From NCBI GenBank assembly GCA_949281375.1, contig CASDLT010000024.1, positions 62,001 through 126,000 of the forward strand: 64,000 bases of DNA. The letters are read 5' to 3'. The stretch is from an uncultured Nitrosomonas sp. (lineage in GTDB: Bacteria; Pseudomonadota; Gammaproteobacteria; Burkholderiales; Nitrosomonadaceae). The notes below the pieces were generated by a model, which saw only the letters and a list, made by a program, of their open reading frames with translations, was not told the DNA's origin and did not search any database. Made by a program: the position numbers and the translations under genes. Every line of letters starts with the position of its first letter. Within the stretch, counting starts at the first letter, position 1. Positions 39,136 through 49,233 of the stretch are shown in pieces.

Positions 39136-39684
39136 ATGAATCTTGATCGTGTTGGCTCAGGCTTGGATATTCCCAATGACTTTAACGTCATTATCGAAAT
39201 TCCCATGAACGCCGATCCCATCAAATATGAAGTCGATAAAAAAACGGGGGCAATGTTTGTGGATCGGTTCATGTCGACGTGCATGCACTATCCCTGCAAT
39301 TATGGCTATATTCCTCATACATTATCGGATGATGGCGATCCGGTCGATGTTCTGGTGATATCACCGGTACCACTCATCACAGGCGTGGTTGTGCGTTGCC
39401 GCCCTTTAGGAGTGTTGAGAATGTCCGACGAAGCGGGTGATGATGCCAAGCTACTGGCTGTGCCTATCAACAAACTGTGCAATCTTTATCAAAACATCAA
39501 ATCTCACGACGATCTGCCACAGTTGATCCGTTCACAAATTGCCCACTTTTTTGCTCATTACAAAGATCTGGAAGAAGGGAAATGGGTCAAGATTCAAGGC
39601 TGGGACGGCGTTGAGTCAGCAAAATCGGAAATTCTCTCCGGAATTCATCGTTTCAACTCCACTTCAAATAAACCCATGTTTTAG
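39136..39684 (+). CDS. ppa: Inorganic pyrophosphatase
   Basis: A family I soluble pyrophosphatase of 182 residues that hydrolyses PPi to phosphate with Mg, pulling biosynthetic reactions forward. The signature [13 protein letters not shown] carries the metal-binding acids, with [16 protein letters not shown] and [10 protein letters not shown] upstream and [17 protein letters not shown] near the end. TCAGGAGCAGGT precedes the ATG. It lies 45 bases after tRNA-Leu. Confidence 0.96.
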   Translation: MNLDRVGSGLDIPNDFNVIIEIPMNADPIKYEVDKKTGAMFVDRFMSTCMHYPCNYGYIPHTLSDDGDPVDVLVISPVPLITGVVVRCRPLGVLRMSDEAGDDAKLLAVPINKLCNLYQNIKSHDDLPQLIRSQIAHFFAHYKDLEEGKWVKIQGWDGVESAKSEILSGIHRFNSTSNKPMF

Positions 39685-39783
39685 TCAAGCATTTTAAGTA
39701 AGCAATGCCGAACAGAAAAATGAAATGAAACAGACCATCTATAACTGATCCAACTCAACGCCTTTAAAGATTGCTGAGTTTCA

Positions 39784-40197
39784 TCATTTTTTAAGCATAT
39801 TGATCAGCATAATATTCACTATAAACATTACCACGCCCAGGATCAGCCAGTTTCTTCCAGCCTTTCTCTCTTCGGGGTGGTCTTTTTTGAGATAGGTATA
39901 TCCCATTGCTACGCCAATGACGGGAAAGAGTATCGTGCCGATAATAATTCCGATATTGACGCCAGCCGATACCCGTTTGACATTGGTATCGAATGGGTCG
40001 GGATTTTCAGTTCTCGAAGGCTCATTTCCTGATTCGGAGGTATGGATCCCCTCGGATGGCTGAGGAGTGTCCTGTCTTCCCTGAGATGAGTGAACGCCAT
40101 CGCCCTGCGCTGATGGATGATCTGCCAAAGGTTTATGGCACTGCACGCAGAATTGCGCTTCTTCTGAATTTTCTGCTTCGCATGTTGGACAACGCAT
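39784..40197 (-). CDS. Zinc-ribbon membrane protein
   Basis: A protein of 137 residues. The N-terminus is a zinc ribbon with two CxxC pairs (MRCPTCEAEN and QFCVQCHKP, Cys3, Cys6, Cys17, Cys20). A polar Gln/Ser/Pro-rich linker follows, then two membrane helices (about 79-98 and 114-133) with a basic loop KKDHPEERKAGRN. Such small proteins are common and mostly unstudied. The ribbon should face the cytoplasm. There is no ribosome-binding site of note and no operon partner. Confidence 0.75.
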   Translation of the reverse strand: MRCPTCEAENSEEAQFCVQCHKPLADHPSAQGDGVHSSQGRQDTPQPSEGIHTSESGNEPSRTENPDPFDTNVKRVSAGVNIGIIIGTILFPVIGVAMGYTYLKKDHPEERKAGRNWLILGVVMFIVNIMLINMLKK

Positions 40198-40315
40198 AAA
40201 TACCTCATTAAAAATTTGAACACTTACGTCCTATTCAAAAACATCGTTCTTTAAGTAGTATAGGTCGATAGCCAAACAACTAACTTGTCTTTGACTAACG
40301 CTAAGTAAGTAAAAA

Positions 40316-41536
40316 CTATACGGCCTGCCCTGCTGCATAACCCGATGACCAGGCCCACTGAAAATTGAAGCCACCCAGGTGTCCAGTCACATCAACCACT
40401 TCACCAATAAAATATAAACCCGGAATATGCCGGGATTCCATGGTTTTCGATGAGAGTTCATGAGTATCCACGCCACCCAGTGTAACTTCAGCTTTTTTAT
40501 AACCGACCGTACCCACTGGCTTAATCCGCCAGTCTCGCAATAGATCCGCAATTTGTCGCAATTCAGACTCACGATATTGATTCATCGGCTTTGCTATCAG
40601 AGAAAGCCGTGCCAGAACCGCTGAGCACCACGCCTGCACAAATCGTTTTGGCAAATAACTCGCGAGCACGTTGGTCAGTACGCGCACGCTGGCTTGGTGT
40701 GAAAATATCACGTGCTCGGCATCTTCAGCAGGCAGCAAATTGACATGCAATTCATCGCCTGGGCGCCAATAGGAGGAAATTTGCAAAATTGCAGGCCCGC
40801 TCAAGCCTCGATGGGTAAACAACACATTTTCATAAAATGTCGCACTGCCGCAACTCACTTCAGCTTCGAGAGATACACCTGGAATATCCTTGAAAGCCAA
40901 AAAATCCTCAGCAGCAAATGTCAACCCTACCAAGCCGGGGCGCAAGGAGGTTACGTTAATCCCAAATTGACTGGCAATGTGATATCCCAGTGCAGTCGCA
41001 CCAATCTGTGGAATTGACAATCCTCCGGTTGCCACGACTACCGAACGGGTAGCGATCCGATCACGGTCAGTCAAAACCCTGAATCGCAGATTCCCTGATG
41101 AAGAATCACCGTCAGCGGTAAAAGGCTCGATCCGCTTGACTTGAGTAGGCATGAGCCACTGTACTCCTGCGTCATCACACTCATTCTTTAGCATATCAAT
41201 GATATGCTGCGAGCTATCGTCACAAAATAGCTGCCCTAATTTCTTTTCATGATAGCGGATACCATGCTTTTCCAGTAGCGCGATAAAATCCTGTGGTGTA
41301 AAACGAGCCAGCGCAGAGCGGCAAAAATGGGGATTATTCGAGATAAATCGCTCCGATCCGGTATGGCGGTTGGTGAAATTACATCGCCCACCTCCCGAGA
41401 TACGAATTTTCTCGGCAAGCTTGTGGGCATGATCGATCAATACCACCTGCTTACCCCGTTTACCCGCTTCGATGGCGCACATCATTCCTGCCGCTCCTGC
41501 GCCAAGAATGACGACATCTTTTATCCACTCTCTCAC
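40316..41536 (-). CDS. HI0933/YhiN-family flavoprotein
   Basis: A protein of 406 residues with an N-terminal FAD-binding Rossmann motif (VVILGAGAAGMMCAIEAG region, G-x-G-x-x-G), the family mark SGGGRCNFTN, and later VVATGGLSIPQIGATALGYHIA and GLYFIGEVVDVTGHLGGFNFQWAWSSGYAAG, quoted in parts. The family is a NAD(P)/FAD-dependent oxidoreductase of unknown substrate, widespread in bacteria. The length is typical. It stands alone between the zinc-ribbon and the DUF2909 genes, all on the minus strand. Confidence 0.9.
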   Translation of the reverse strand: MREWIKDVVILGAGAAGMMCAIEAGKRGKQVVLIDHAHKLAEKIRISGGGRCNFTNRHTGSERFISNNPHFCRSALARFTPQDFIALLEKHGIRYHEKKLGQLFCDDSSQHIIDMLKNECDDAGVQWLMPTQVKRIEPFTADGDSSSGNLRFRVLTDRDRIATRSVVVATGGLSIPQIGATALGYHIASQFGINVTSLRPGLVGLTFAAEDFLAFKDIPGVSLEAEVSCGSATFYENVLFTHRGLSGPAILQISSYWRPGDELHVNLLPAEDAEHVIFSHQASVRVLTNVLASYLPKRFVQAWCSAVLARLSLIAKPMNQYRESELRQIADLLRDWRIKPVGTVGYKKAEVTLGGVDTHELSSKTMESRHIPGLYFIGEVVDVTGHLGGFNFQWAWSSGYAAGQAV

Positions 41537-41587
41537 ATCCGACTGCCATTCCTATGAGTGTGCGACATCACCGTAACATTGAGTAGT

Positions 41588-41791
41588 TCAATAAGTAAAC
41601 TCAGGTGAAGACAGCATATCCAATCGAGCAGCTATCATCATGACGATAAATAGAAAAAGCGAAAGGCCTACGCGAATGCTCAGCGATTTGACCATGCGAG
41701 TGGAGTTACCCTTATCCTTAAACATGTAATACAGTGCCGATCCCAGACTATAGACTATAATGACAAATAATATGGCCGCGAAAATGTTCAA
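41588..41791 (-). CDS. Twin-helix membrane protein, DUF2909
   Basis: A protein of 67 residues: two membrane helices (about 2-24 and 42-62) with a charged loop MFKDKGNSTRMVKSLSIRVGL between them, quoted here as FKDKGNSTRMV and SIRVGLSL, matching DUF2909. The start is a TTG at 41791, because TAGGA lies 9 bases upstream and the protein then has the family's length; the ATG at 41872 would add 27 unrelated residues. DUF2909 proteins often lie near cytochrome oxidase genes; none is visible here. The function is unknown. Confidence 0.78.
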   Translation of the reverse strand: MNIFAAILFVIIVYSLGSALYYMFKDKGNSTRMVKSLSIRVGLSLFLFIVMMIAARLDMLSSPEFTY

Positions 41792-41961
41792 TGTTGTGTT
41801 CCTATAAAAGTGGTTCTTGCCAAAGTTTAGCCCAGTTTCATTGATTGTCCAATGACTATTTGACGGCAGCATCCGCCTTACTCAATGCTTTACTGTGACT
41901 ATCGCCAACAAATGATTTTTGAATTTTCCTTCTTAAAATACACTGACACCCCGTCCCTTTC

Positions 41962-42915
41962 ATGAGTTTCCCGAGCGCCATTTTTATCATGGGCCCAACC
42001 GCCAGCGGCAAAAGCACAGTCGCTTTAGACATTGCAGAGCATTTTCCAGTTGAGATCATCAGTGTTGACTCCGCCCAAGTCTATCGCCTGATGGATGTCG
42101 GCACGGCCAAACCTGATCGAGCCACACTATCTCGCGTACCCCATCATTTAATTGATGTGATCGACCCGGATCAACATTATTCGGCGGCAGAATTTCGCCA
42201 CGCTGCATTGACCCTGATGAGCGAGATCATAGGGCGCAATAAAATTCCATTATTGGTAGGCGGCACAATGCTGTATTTCCGCGCTTTGCAGGAAGGTTTA
42301 TCCCTGTTGCCCCCGGCCGATCCGCCGCTGCGCCATAGGCTGGAACAAATGGCCAAGGAGCTTGGCTGGCCCGCAATGCATCAGAAGCTCATCGAATTGG
42401 ATCCAGAAAGTGCCGCACGCCTCAAACCCACCGATAGTCAACGTATTCAGAGAGCACTAGAAGTCTGCCATCTCACCCAGCAGCCGATGTCGCACATCTT
42501 GAAAGCGCCCCGACAAAACGATTTTCCTTTTGAAGCTATCTCGGTTGCGCTGACGCCGAGTGACCGCAGTCAATTGCACCGGCGCATCGCCGAGCGCTTT
42601 GACGTCATGCTGAATTGTGGATTGGTCAAGGAACTTCAAACGATCCGGCGGCAATTTCCTTCGCTTACCCCGGAAGCTCCTTCCATGCGCTGCGTGGGAT
42701 ATCGCCAAGCGTATCAGTATTTGAACGATCACATCAATGCGATGCAATTACGTGAAATGGGTATTGCCGCTACCCGGCAATTAGCCAAACGCCAGCTGAC
42801 CTGGCTTCGCAGCATGAAAAATGAAAAACTGCAGGAATTCGATTGTCTTTCCCCGAATCTGAGCGCTCAAGTATGCACTTTTTTGCACCGGCGTTTGCAT
42901 GATCAATCCCTATGA
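41962..42915 (+). CDS. miaA: tRNA dimethylallyltransferase
   Basis: A protein of 317 residues that adds a dimethylallyl group to N6 of A37 in tRNAs reading codons that start with U. The P-loop GPTASGKST is at 11-19, followed by EIISVDSAQVYRLMDVGTAKP, quoted in parts, and VPHHLIDVIDP, LVGGTMLYFRAL and CVGYRQAYQYL. No strong ribosome-binding site is visible. hfq, a frequent neighbour, is absent. tRNA-Cys and tRNA-Leu in this window would be among its substrates by codon family. Confidence 0.95.
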   Translation: MSFPSAIFIMGPTASGKSTVALDIAEHFPVEIISVDSAQVYRLMDVGTAKPDRATLSRVPHHLIDVIDPDQHYSAAEFRHAALTLMSEIIGRNKIPLLVGGTMLYFRALQEGLSLLPPADPPLRHRLEQMAKELGWPAMHQKLIELDPESAARLKPTDSQRIQRALEVCHLTQQPMSHILKAPRQNDFPFEAISVALTPSDRSQLHRRIAERFDVMLNCGLVKELQTIRRQFPSLTPEAPSMRCVGYRQAYQYLNDHINAMQLREMGIAATRQLAKRQLTWLRSMKNEKLQEFDCLSPNLSAQVCTFLHRRLHDQSL

Positions 42916-43173
42916 TCGCCGCTCTTATCTGCACAACCAACTCATTGATTGCATTCTGACCTTGGAGTCAGTGACTTGTGTGTTCAGTGTCGATAGAGTT
43001 ATGATCCGCACTATCGAATATCCATACAACCAGAACCAGAATTAAAAAATACACTCGAACAACAAGACTGTTTTCATTGCAACGCTAGTTCAACCGAGGA
43101 AGTTCTAAATGATACCGCGATAATCAGTCAAAGCGATATCCAAACTTCCCTAAAACAACAATAGGAAATCGCT

Positions 43174-43509
43174 ATGCTTACCGGTAATAAATTACTTAAT
43201 CTAACTCTGCTTTTCATGACGGCGCTGATACTGATCGGTTGCGAGAATTATTCGGAGCGTACCCATAAATCATGGGTCCCTCCTCCCTCTTCCCCAGTCT
43301 ATGACGATTCGACCATCTTTGCTCGGATCACGACCGCCGTGCAATCCGATCCCGCTTTGCAAGGTTCCAAAATCGACATCAAAGTCCAGGATGGCACGGT
43401 AACGCTTAGTGGAACAGTCAATAATGAAGATCAGCTTACCCGCGTCAACATGCATACCTGGATCGTCGACGGCGTCAAGAAAGTCAATAATCAGATCGTA
43501 AAAAACTGA
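43174..43509 (+). CDS. BON-domain lipoprotein
   Basis: A protein of 111 residues with a signal peptide and lipobox LIGC, the lipidated Cys at residue 23, and a single BON domain (about 45-109): IFARITTAVQSDPAL, DIKVQDGTVTLSGTVNNED and VDGVKKVNNQI. It should be anchored to the outer membrane, facing the periplasm. The family is linked with envelope integrity. TAGGAAATCGCT precedes the ATG. A perfect two-way terminator follows 17 bases after the stop. Confidence 0.88.
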   Translation: MLTGNKLLNLTLLFMTALILIGCENYSERTHKSWVPPPSSPVYDDSTIFARITTAVQSDPALQGSKIDIKVQDGTVTLSGTVNNEDQLTRVNMHTWIVDGVKKVNNQIVKN

Positions 43510-43525
43510 GCCACACGTTCCACAT

Positions 43526-43560
43526 CCATAAAAAATCCCCTGAATGGGGATTTTTTATGG
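43526..43560. terminator. Perfect two-way terminator between BON lipoprotein gene and dapD
   Basis: CCATAAAAAATCCCC (43526-43540) and GGGGATTTTTTATGG (43546-43560) are perfect inverted repeats of 15 bases around a TGAAT loop. The T run on one strand and the A run on the other let it stop transcription from both sides, which fits the convergent genes. Confidence 0.9.
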
Positions 43561-43576
43561 CAGATCATTATGATGA

Positions 43577-44398
43577 TCAAATACCCCGAAGCAACTCATT
43601 GATACCCGTTTTTGAGCGAGTTTTCGCATCCACCTGCTTCACGATCACTGCGCAATAAAGGCTATATTTCCCATTCTCAGCCGGCAGATTGCCGGATACG
43701 ACCACCGATCCCGGTGGGATGCGACCATAGCTCACCTCACCCGTTTCACGATTATAAATTTTCGTGCTTTGGCCAATGTAAACACCCATTGAAATGACTG
43801 AGTTCTCTCCGACAATCACGCCCTCGACGATTTCTGAACGAGCGCCGATGAAACAATTGTCTTCAATGATCGTGGGATTGGCCTGAACGGGTTCCAGCAC
43901 GCCACCGATACCGACACCACCGGACAAATGCACATTCTTGCCAATTTGCGCGCACGACCCCACCGTTGCCCACGTGTCCACCATTGTGCCTTCATCGACA
44001 TACGCGCCGATATTGACATAAGAAGGCATCAACACCACATTGCTGGCGATGAATGAACCTTTACGCACGGCTGCAGGAGGCACCACCCGAAAACCGCCGT
44101 CACGAAAATCTCGAGAACTGTAATCCGCAAACTTCGACGGCACTTTGTCAAAATAATTTGAAAAACCGCCTTTGATGAAACTATTATCTTCAATCCGGAA
44201 CGACAACAATACGGCTTTCTTGATCCACTGATGAGTCACCCAGTTTCCATCCTGTTTCTCGGCGACGCGTAGTTTTCCACCGTCAAGCATGGCGAGTACC
44301 TGTGCTACCGCCTCCTTGAGGCTGGCACCCACATTGCGTGGCGTGATGTCTGCCCGGCGATCAAATGCTTCTTCAATGATGGTTTTCAATTCATTCAT
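43577..44398 (-). CDS. dapD: Tetrahydrodipicolinate N-succinyltransferase
   Basis: A left-handed beta-helix acyltransferase of 273 residues that succinylates tetrahydrodipicolinate in the succinylase branch of lysine and diaminopimelate synthesis. The start is placed at 44398 ([20 protein letters not shown]) with AGGA 6 bases before; a frame extension to 44449 overlaps dapC. Hexapeptide turns fill the middle ([44 protein letters not shown], quoted in parts). It begins 31 bases after the dapC stop and ends before the two-way terminator. Confidence 0.95.
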   Translation of the reverse strand: MNELKTIIEEAFDRRADITPRNVGASLKEAVAQVLAMLDGGKLRVAEKQDGNWVTHQWIKKAVLLSFRIEDNSFIKGGFSNYFDKVPSKFADYSSRDFRDGGFRVVPPAAVRKGSFIASNVVLMPSYVNIGAYVDEGTMVDTWATVGSCAQIGKNVHLSGGVGIGGVLEPVQANPTIIEDNCFIGARSEIVEGVIVGENSVISMGVYIGQSTKIYNRETGEVSYGRIPPGSVVVSGNLPAENGKYSLYCAVIVKQVDAKTRSKTGINELLRGI

Positions 44399-44429
44399 AA
44401 TTTTTCCTAAATAATTGGATTCAATGCAC

Positions 44430-45629
44430 TCAAATCCCGAGTTTCTCAAAAAATAACTTCATCCTCTGCATGGCTTCAGCGCATTCCTGGGGTGAAGCAA
44501 CCAACGCCACCCGTATGAAATTCTCACCCGGATTCATACCCTGCGCGTTACGCGCCAGAAAGCTACCCGGCAAAACCGTCACATTATAGTCACGATAGAG
44601 CCTGCGGGTGAATTCGGTATCGCTGATGGGAGTTTTGATCCACAGATAGAAACTAGCATCAGGCATCTGCACCGCTGCCACGCTGGATAACACGTCGATG
44701 GCTTCTGAGAATTTTTGAGTATAAAGACGACGATTTTCCACTACATGCGATTCTTCGTTCCAAGCCGCAACGCTGGCTGCCTGCACGACAGGACTCATGG
44801 CAGAACCATGATAGGTTCGATATAACAAGAATTTTTCCAATAACCGGGCATCCCCTGCCACAAAACCAGAGCGCAATCCCGGCGCATTGGAGCGTTTGGA
44901 CAGACTGTTGAAGACCACCAGTCGCGGAAAACCCGCGCGGCCCAATTGATGCGCGGCATCTAGGGCTCCCAGCGGAGGATTGTTCTCATCCAGATAGATC
45001 TCCGAATAACACTCATCAGAAGCGACGATAAAACCATGACGATCCGACAACGCAAACAATTCTTGCCAATCAGCCAGCGTCATGACGCTGCCAGTAGGAT
45101 TATTGGGTGAGCATACATAGACCAATTGGACGCGCGACCATACCGCTTCGGGTAACTGCGTATAATCCAGCTTGAACTGATTATCAGGAAAGGTATTAAT
45201 GAAGTAGGGCGTAGCGCCCGCCAGCAACGCAGCGCCTTCATAGATCTGATAGAACGGATTGGGGCACACCACCACAGGATCGCGAACGCTGCTGTCAATT
45301 ATTGCTTGTGCGAACGAAAATAGCGCCTCGCGGCTGCCATTGACCGGAATGACTTCAGTCTCAGGATTGATCTCAGGTCCATTAAACCGCCGCTTCAGCC
45401 AGGCTGCAATGCAGTTGCGTAAAGCCGGAGCGCCAAGCGTCGTCGGATACATCGAAAGACCGTCCAGATGATTAATGACGGCCTGACGAATGAAATCAGG
45501 AGTGGCATGCTTTGGCTCGCCAATTTGCAGGTGAATGGGTTCCAGCGTAGCGGCAGGCAATATTCCTTCCATCAGTTGCCGCAATTTCTGAAATGGATAA
45601 GGTTGTAATTGATTGAGATGTGGATTCAT
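44430..45629 (-). CDS. dapC: Succinyldiaminopimelate transaminase
   Basis: A PLP aminotransferase (class I/II) of 399 residues that transfers the amino group onto succinyl-amino-ketopimelate in lysine and peptidoglycan synthesis. The start is set at 45629 ([16 protein letters not shown]), the family opening; 36 upstream in-frame residues are not conserved. Motifs: [45 protein letters not shown] and the PLP lysine in [22 protein letters not shown], given in parts. Adjacent dapD on the same strand acts one step earlier, which supports dapC over other aminotransferases. dapB lies at 49.7 kb. Confidence 0.93.
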   Translation of the reverse strand: MNPHLNQLQPYPFQKLRQLMEGILPAATLEPIHLQIGEPKHATPDFIRQAVINHLDGLSMYPTTLGAPALRNCIAAWLKRRFNGPEINPETEVIPVNGSREALFSFAQAIIDSSVRDPVVVCPNPFYQIYEGAALLAGATPYFINTFPDNQFKLDYTQLPEAVWSRVQLVYVCSPNNPTGSVMTLADWQELFALSDRHGFIVASDECYSEIYLDENNPPLGALDAAHQLGRAGFPRLVVFNSLSKRSNAPGLRSGFVAGDARLLEKFLLYRTYHGSAMSPVVQAASVAAWNEESHVVENRRLYTQKFSEAIDVLSSVAAVQMPDASFYLWIKTPISDTEFTRRLYRDYNVTVLPGSFLARNAQGMNPGENFIRVALVASPQECAEAMQRMKLFFEKLGI

Positions 45630-46362
45630 GCGCCGTGAACCATCGCGCTCAGCCAACAACTGCTGCGCCGGATGCTCCGCAAAATTAAGAAGATTGAATG
45701 AGTGCGGATTATAAAGGGTGGACACCGGAATGGCCAAATGAAACGCGTCACATCACATTGATTGCGTCCCTGCATTGACCCTTTTCGATTGATTTTATGA
45801 TTATTTTCTGGATTCCGATCAATGATTCCAATATACAAATCCATTGCAACCTGAAATCGAATTATCATATCGTAAAGCTGGCCATTCAGATCAGTAAGCA
45901 TTTAATTTGTATCGGCCATTAACCTCGTCAGAAATCAGGCATCACTCTCTTTCGAAGCGGTTCTGGACGGGCGCCGCATCAAAAAAAGCAACTATTACGC
46001 GCATTTTTTGCGAATATAGATACCTTCCGGCATTGCATTTCTTCTTCGCCGCACAGAACAAACTTCAGGGTATCACTATCCCCCTTCCTCCTCTCCCGTA
46101 TCAGTATGAACTAATCACATGTTACATTTCAGCCTTCAACCGCCAACGCAATTCTTTCGCGCCTTCGCCCAGCTCTACCTGCAGCAATTGCCATCATTCC
46201 TTTATATATGAAATGCAATCAACGCGGTACCTTGATTTTACTGCCTCCCGAGTAAAACTTACTCTTTCGTGAGAATCTGATTGCAAGTATAATCCGATCA
46301 CTTTTTCCCATATTTGCCGCCAGTTTCTCAACCGAGCAGCGGCTCTTCGAGGATCGGAAAAA
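45630..46362. other. Long gene-free interval between dapC and mdh
   Basis: A 733-base divergent gap. A 121-codon open frame (45907-46272, plus strand) looks random: no family resemblance, no ribosome-binding site. TATAAT at 46288-46293 could be the -10 of the mdh promoter, though the -35 region (TTTCGT, 17 bases upstream) is poor. I see no RNA gene, repeat or transposon trace. Confidence 0.45.
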
Positions 46363-47349
46363 ATGAAACCGCCTATTCGTATCGCTGTGACCGGAGCTAC
46401 TGGCCAGATTTGTTATAACCTGCTGTATCGTATTGCAGCGGGGGACATGTTTGGCAACGACCAACCGGTCATACTACAATTACATGATATTACCGAAGCG
46501 CAGTCGATGTTCGACGGGATTGTCATGGAATTGTATGATTGCGCCTTCCCATTATTGGCAGGCATTATTACAACCGATAATGCTGAAGTCGCCTTTGATG
46601 ACGCAGACATTGCTCTGTTAGTCGGCGCGCGGCCGCGAGGAGAAAACATGGAACGCAAGGATCTGCTTGCGGCCAATGGACCGATTTTCATCGAACAAGG
46701 CAGGGCGCTGAATGCCGCTGCAAAACGTAGTGTCAAGGTCCTGGTGGTTGGCAATCCCGCCAACACTAACGCCTACATCACAATGAAACATGCCCCTGAT
46801 CTTGATCCCAGCAATTTTTCGGCGATGTTGCGGCTTGATCACAACCGTGCTTTGTCTCAAGTTGCGCTTAAACTGCGTGTGCCGGTATCGAACGTCAAGC
46901 GCATGATCGTATGGGGTAATCATTCCAATACTCAATTTCCGGATTTAAGTCATGCCACGGTGGGCAATGACAAAGTATTATCGTTATTGAGCGATCACGG
47001 CTGGATCGAAAATCACTTCGTCCCGACGGTTCAAAAACGCGGAACAGCCATCATTGAAGCACGTCGTGGCAAATCCAGTGCAGCTAGCGCCGCAAATGCC
47101 ATCATCAACCATATGCAGGACTGGGTATTCGGTACAGCAGAAGATAACTGGGTCTCGATGGGCGTACCTTCGAACGGCAGTTACGGCATCGCCAGCGGTG
47201 TTATCTACAGCTTCCCGGTGACCTGCAAGAATGGTCATTATCAGATCATCCAAGGATTGGAAACCAGTCGGCAGGATCAAGAAAAAATGCAAATCAGCTA
47301 TCAGGAGTTAATTTCTGAACAGGAAGCCATCAAACACTTGCTGGTATGA
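46363..47349 (+). CDS. mdh: Malate dehydrogenase
   Basis: A protein of 328 residues that interconverts malate and oxaloacetate with NAD in the TCA cycle. The Rossmann loop is [12 protein letters not shown] (9-20). [16 protein letters not shown] carries substrate arginines, [10 protein letters not shown] and [12 protein letters not shown] the mobile region, and [12 protein letters not shown] the catalytic His. The wording matches the betaproteobacterial type (related to cytosolic eukaryotic Mdh), not the E. coli type. GAGGATCGG precedes the ATG. It converges on mltB. Confidence 0.96.
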   Translation: MKPPIRIAVTGATGQICYNLLYRIAAGDMFGNDQPVILQLHDITEAQSMFDGIVMELYDCAFPLLAGIITTDNAEVAFDDADIALLVGARPRGENMERKDLLAANGPIFIEQGRALNAAAKRSVKVLVVGNPANTNAYITMKHAPDLDPSNFSAMLRLDHNRALSQVALKLRVPVSNVKRMIVWGNHSNTQFPDLSHATVGNDKVLSLLSDHGWIENHFVPTVQKRGTAIIEARRGKSSAASAANAIINHMQDWVFGTAEDNWVSMGVPSNGSYGIASGVIYSFPVTCKNGHYQIIQGLETSRQDQEKMQISYQELISEQEAIKHLLV

Positions 47350-47439
47350 GACACAGATTTTTTTCTGGATTGTTTCTTTAATTTCACTCGACTGATCATC
47401 TGCCGTTTCATTTGCAGAGTTCACTGACAATCCAAAACC

Positions 47440-48660
47440 TCAAGGCGACAATGTGCGCGCCGCTTCTCGGATTGCATGCAACAATGCGGCATCAAGATGC
47501 CCATCGGCAATGCGCTGCGTATTCTGCTGGAAACGGCTGATGGCTTGGCGAGTAGCGCTGCCCATAACGCCGTCGGCTTCGCCGGCATCGATTCCCAGCG
47601 CAGACAAATCCATTTGTAATTGACGAACCTGCTCGCGCGAAATTTTCACCGTTTCTGCCTGAGGCGGGCGATGCAATCCACCTGCTCCCGCAATACGATC
47701 CGCCAAATGACCGACTGACAATGCATAAAACTCCGACCGGTTCCAGCGCATGATGATTTGAAAATTCCGTGTCACCAAGAATGCTGGACCTTGATGACCG
47801 GAGGGAACGAGCAAGGTTGCCTTATGTTCCGACGCATTCAGTGGCGCTCCCGACGTCGAAGTGACCCCCAGTTTTACCCATTCAGCCAGGCTGAGCATGT
47901 ACCCTCTGCCCGCCAGCGAATAATCAAATCTTGGCGGCAATCGCACTTCTTGCCCCCAATTCAATCCAGAAACCCAGCCCAGTTGCCGCAGAAAATTAGC
48001 TGCTGACCCTAAAGCATCCGGGATGCTGCCCCATAGATCGCGCCGCCCATCCCCATCCATATCTTTTGCATAACTCAGATACGTCGATGGCATGAACTGC
48101 ATATGACCCATCGCACCGGCCCATGAACCCAGCATACGTTCCGGTGCAATATCCCCCGCATCAATAATACGCAATGCATTGAGTAATTCCTGCGTAAAAA
48201 AACTGCTGCGGCGCGGATCACAAGCTAAAGTTGCCAAGGAATCGGTTACCGACCACTCACCAAAATGGCCGCCGTAATTGGACTCAAGACCCCAGAATGA
48301 AATCAGAAACTGTGATGGCACACCGGTTTCAGAGTAAATTTTATCCAGTAACGGACGATACTTAGCCAATAATTCCCGGCCGCGTTGAACGCGCTCCTCA
48401 TTGATGCGATTGTTGAAATAATTTGCAAACGTCTGTGTGAATTCAGGCTGGCGCCTATCCAATTCAATGATGCGTGGGATATGTTTTGCTTTGCCTAACA
48501 CATACTGAACCGTTTTATCCGAAATACCTTCAGTTTTTGCCTGAGAACCGATCTTGGCCATACATTCATCAAAGGAATAGCTAGCTTCAACAACATGGAT
48601 CGGCAGCCAGGCCAGCGTGATGAGGGCGAACGCAGCCAGGAACTGACGGCTTAATCGCAT
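47440..48660 (-). CDS. mltB: Membrane-bound lytic murein transglycosylase B-type
   Basis: A protein of 406 residues from the ATG at 48660, where a signal peptide begins (RLSRQFLAAFALITLAWLP); ATG codons at 48711 and 48810 would put a long basic lead before it. No start has a good ribosome-binding site. The catalytic domain carries FLISFWGLESNYGG with the catalytic Glu, then CDPRRSSFFTQELLNAL, GSWAGAMGHMQFMPSTYL and DLWGSIPDALGSAANFL. A C-terminal peptidoglycan-binding_1 domain ends the protein (about 335-400, ALGIDAGEADGVMGSATRQAI). I see no lipobox, so it may be soluble in the periplasm (SltB1-like). It cleaves glycan strands. Confidence 0.9.
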   Translation of the reverse strand: MRLSRQFLAAFALITLAWLPIHVVEASYSFDECMAKIGSQAKTEGISDKTVQYVLGKAKHIPRIIELDRRQPEFTQTFANYFNNRINEERVQRGRELLAKYRPLLDKIYSETGVPSQFLISFWGLESNYGGHFGEWSVTDSLATLACDPRRSSFFTQELLNALRIIDAGDIAPERMLGSWAGAMGHMQFMPSTYLSYAKDMDGDGRRDLWGSIPDALGSAANFLRQLGWVSGLNWGQEVRLPPRFDYSLAGRGYMLSLAEWVKLGVTSTSGAPLNASEHKATLLVPSGHQGPAFLVTRNFQIIMRWNRSEFYALSVGHLADRIAGAGGLHRPPQAETVKISREQVRQLQMDLSALGIDAGEADGVMGSATRQAISRFQQNTQRIADGHLDAALLHAIREAARTLSP

Positions 48661-48715
48661 GGAACGGCGAAAAGGAACTGCTCGAGCGCAGCTTGATGCA
48701 AGCGTTGGCATGAGG

Positions 48716-49156
48716 TTATTTTCGATGCGGGCACGCCGGTTTGATGCAATCCGCGTACAATGACAGCGAATGCTCCTGCAATTTGAATCCGCGCTCCTTG
48801 GCGATAACAATCTGACGCTTTTCTATTTCCGCGTCGTAAAACTCTTCCACTCGTCCGCACTGCAGACAAACCAAGTGATCATGATGACCATCGCGTTTCA
48901 GCTCAAAGACTGCCTTGCCGCTTTCAAAGTGATGCCGTTCCAATAATCCAGCCTGCTCGAATTGCGTCAACACCCGATAAACCGTCGCCAACCCGATATC
49001 TTCACCTTCACTAAGAAGGACTTTATATACATCTTCGGCGGACATATGACGAACACTGCTTTGCTCAAACAGATTAAGAATTTTCAGTCGCGGTAGTGTC
49101 GTTTTAAGGCCACTATTCCTAAGCCCTATGCTTTTCAGATCGCCGGAGTTACTCAT
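48716..49156 (-). CDS. fur: Ferric uptake regulator Fur
   Basis: A DNA-binding repressor of 146 residues that uses Fe2+ as co-repressor. The start at 49156 ([27 protein letters not shown], quoted in part) follows AGAGAC; 12 further upstream residues are not conserved. The winged helix has [34 protein letters not shown] in parts. The metal-binding half shows [12 protein letters not shown], the [16 protein letters not shown] block with the CxxC pair, and a final CIKPACPH pair. fur and bamE diverge from a 77-base gap, a common arrangement. Confidence 0.96.
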   Translation of the reverse strand: MSNSGDLKSIGLRNSGLKTTLPRLKILNLFEQSSVRHMSAEDVYKVLLSEGEDIGLATVYRVLTQFEQAGLLERHHFESGKAVFELKRDGHHDHLVCLQCGRVEEFYDAEIEKRQIVIAKERGFKLQEHSLSLYADCIKPACPHRK

Positions 49157-49233
49157 GGTTGTCTCTGTTAGGAAAATGATTTGCTGTATCATATAGTGCT
49201 ATACGCACTTTGGAAACATATAATATCAGCAAA

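Noticed and set aside
45907-46272. A 121-codon open frame on the plus strand in the long gap before mdh
   Set aside because: No ribosome-binding site, no recognisable domain, and random-looking composition with many Ser, Thr and Arg.
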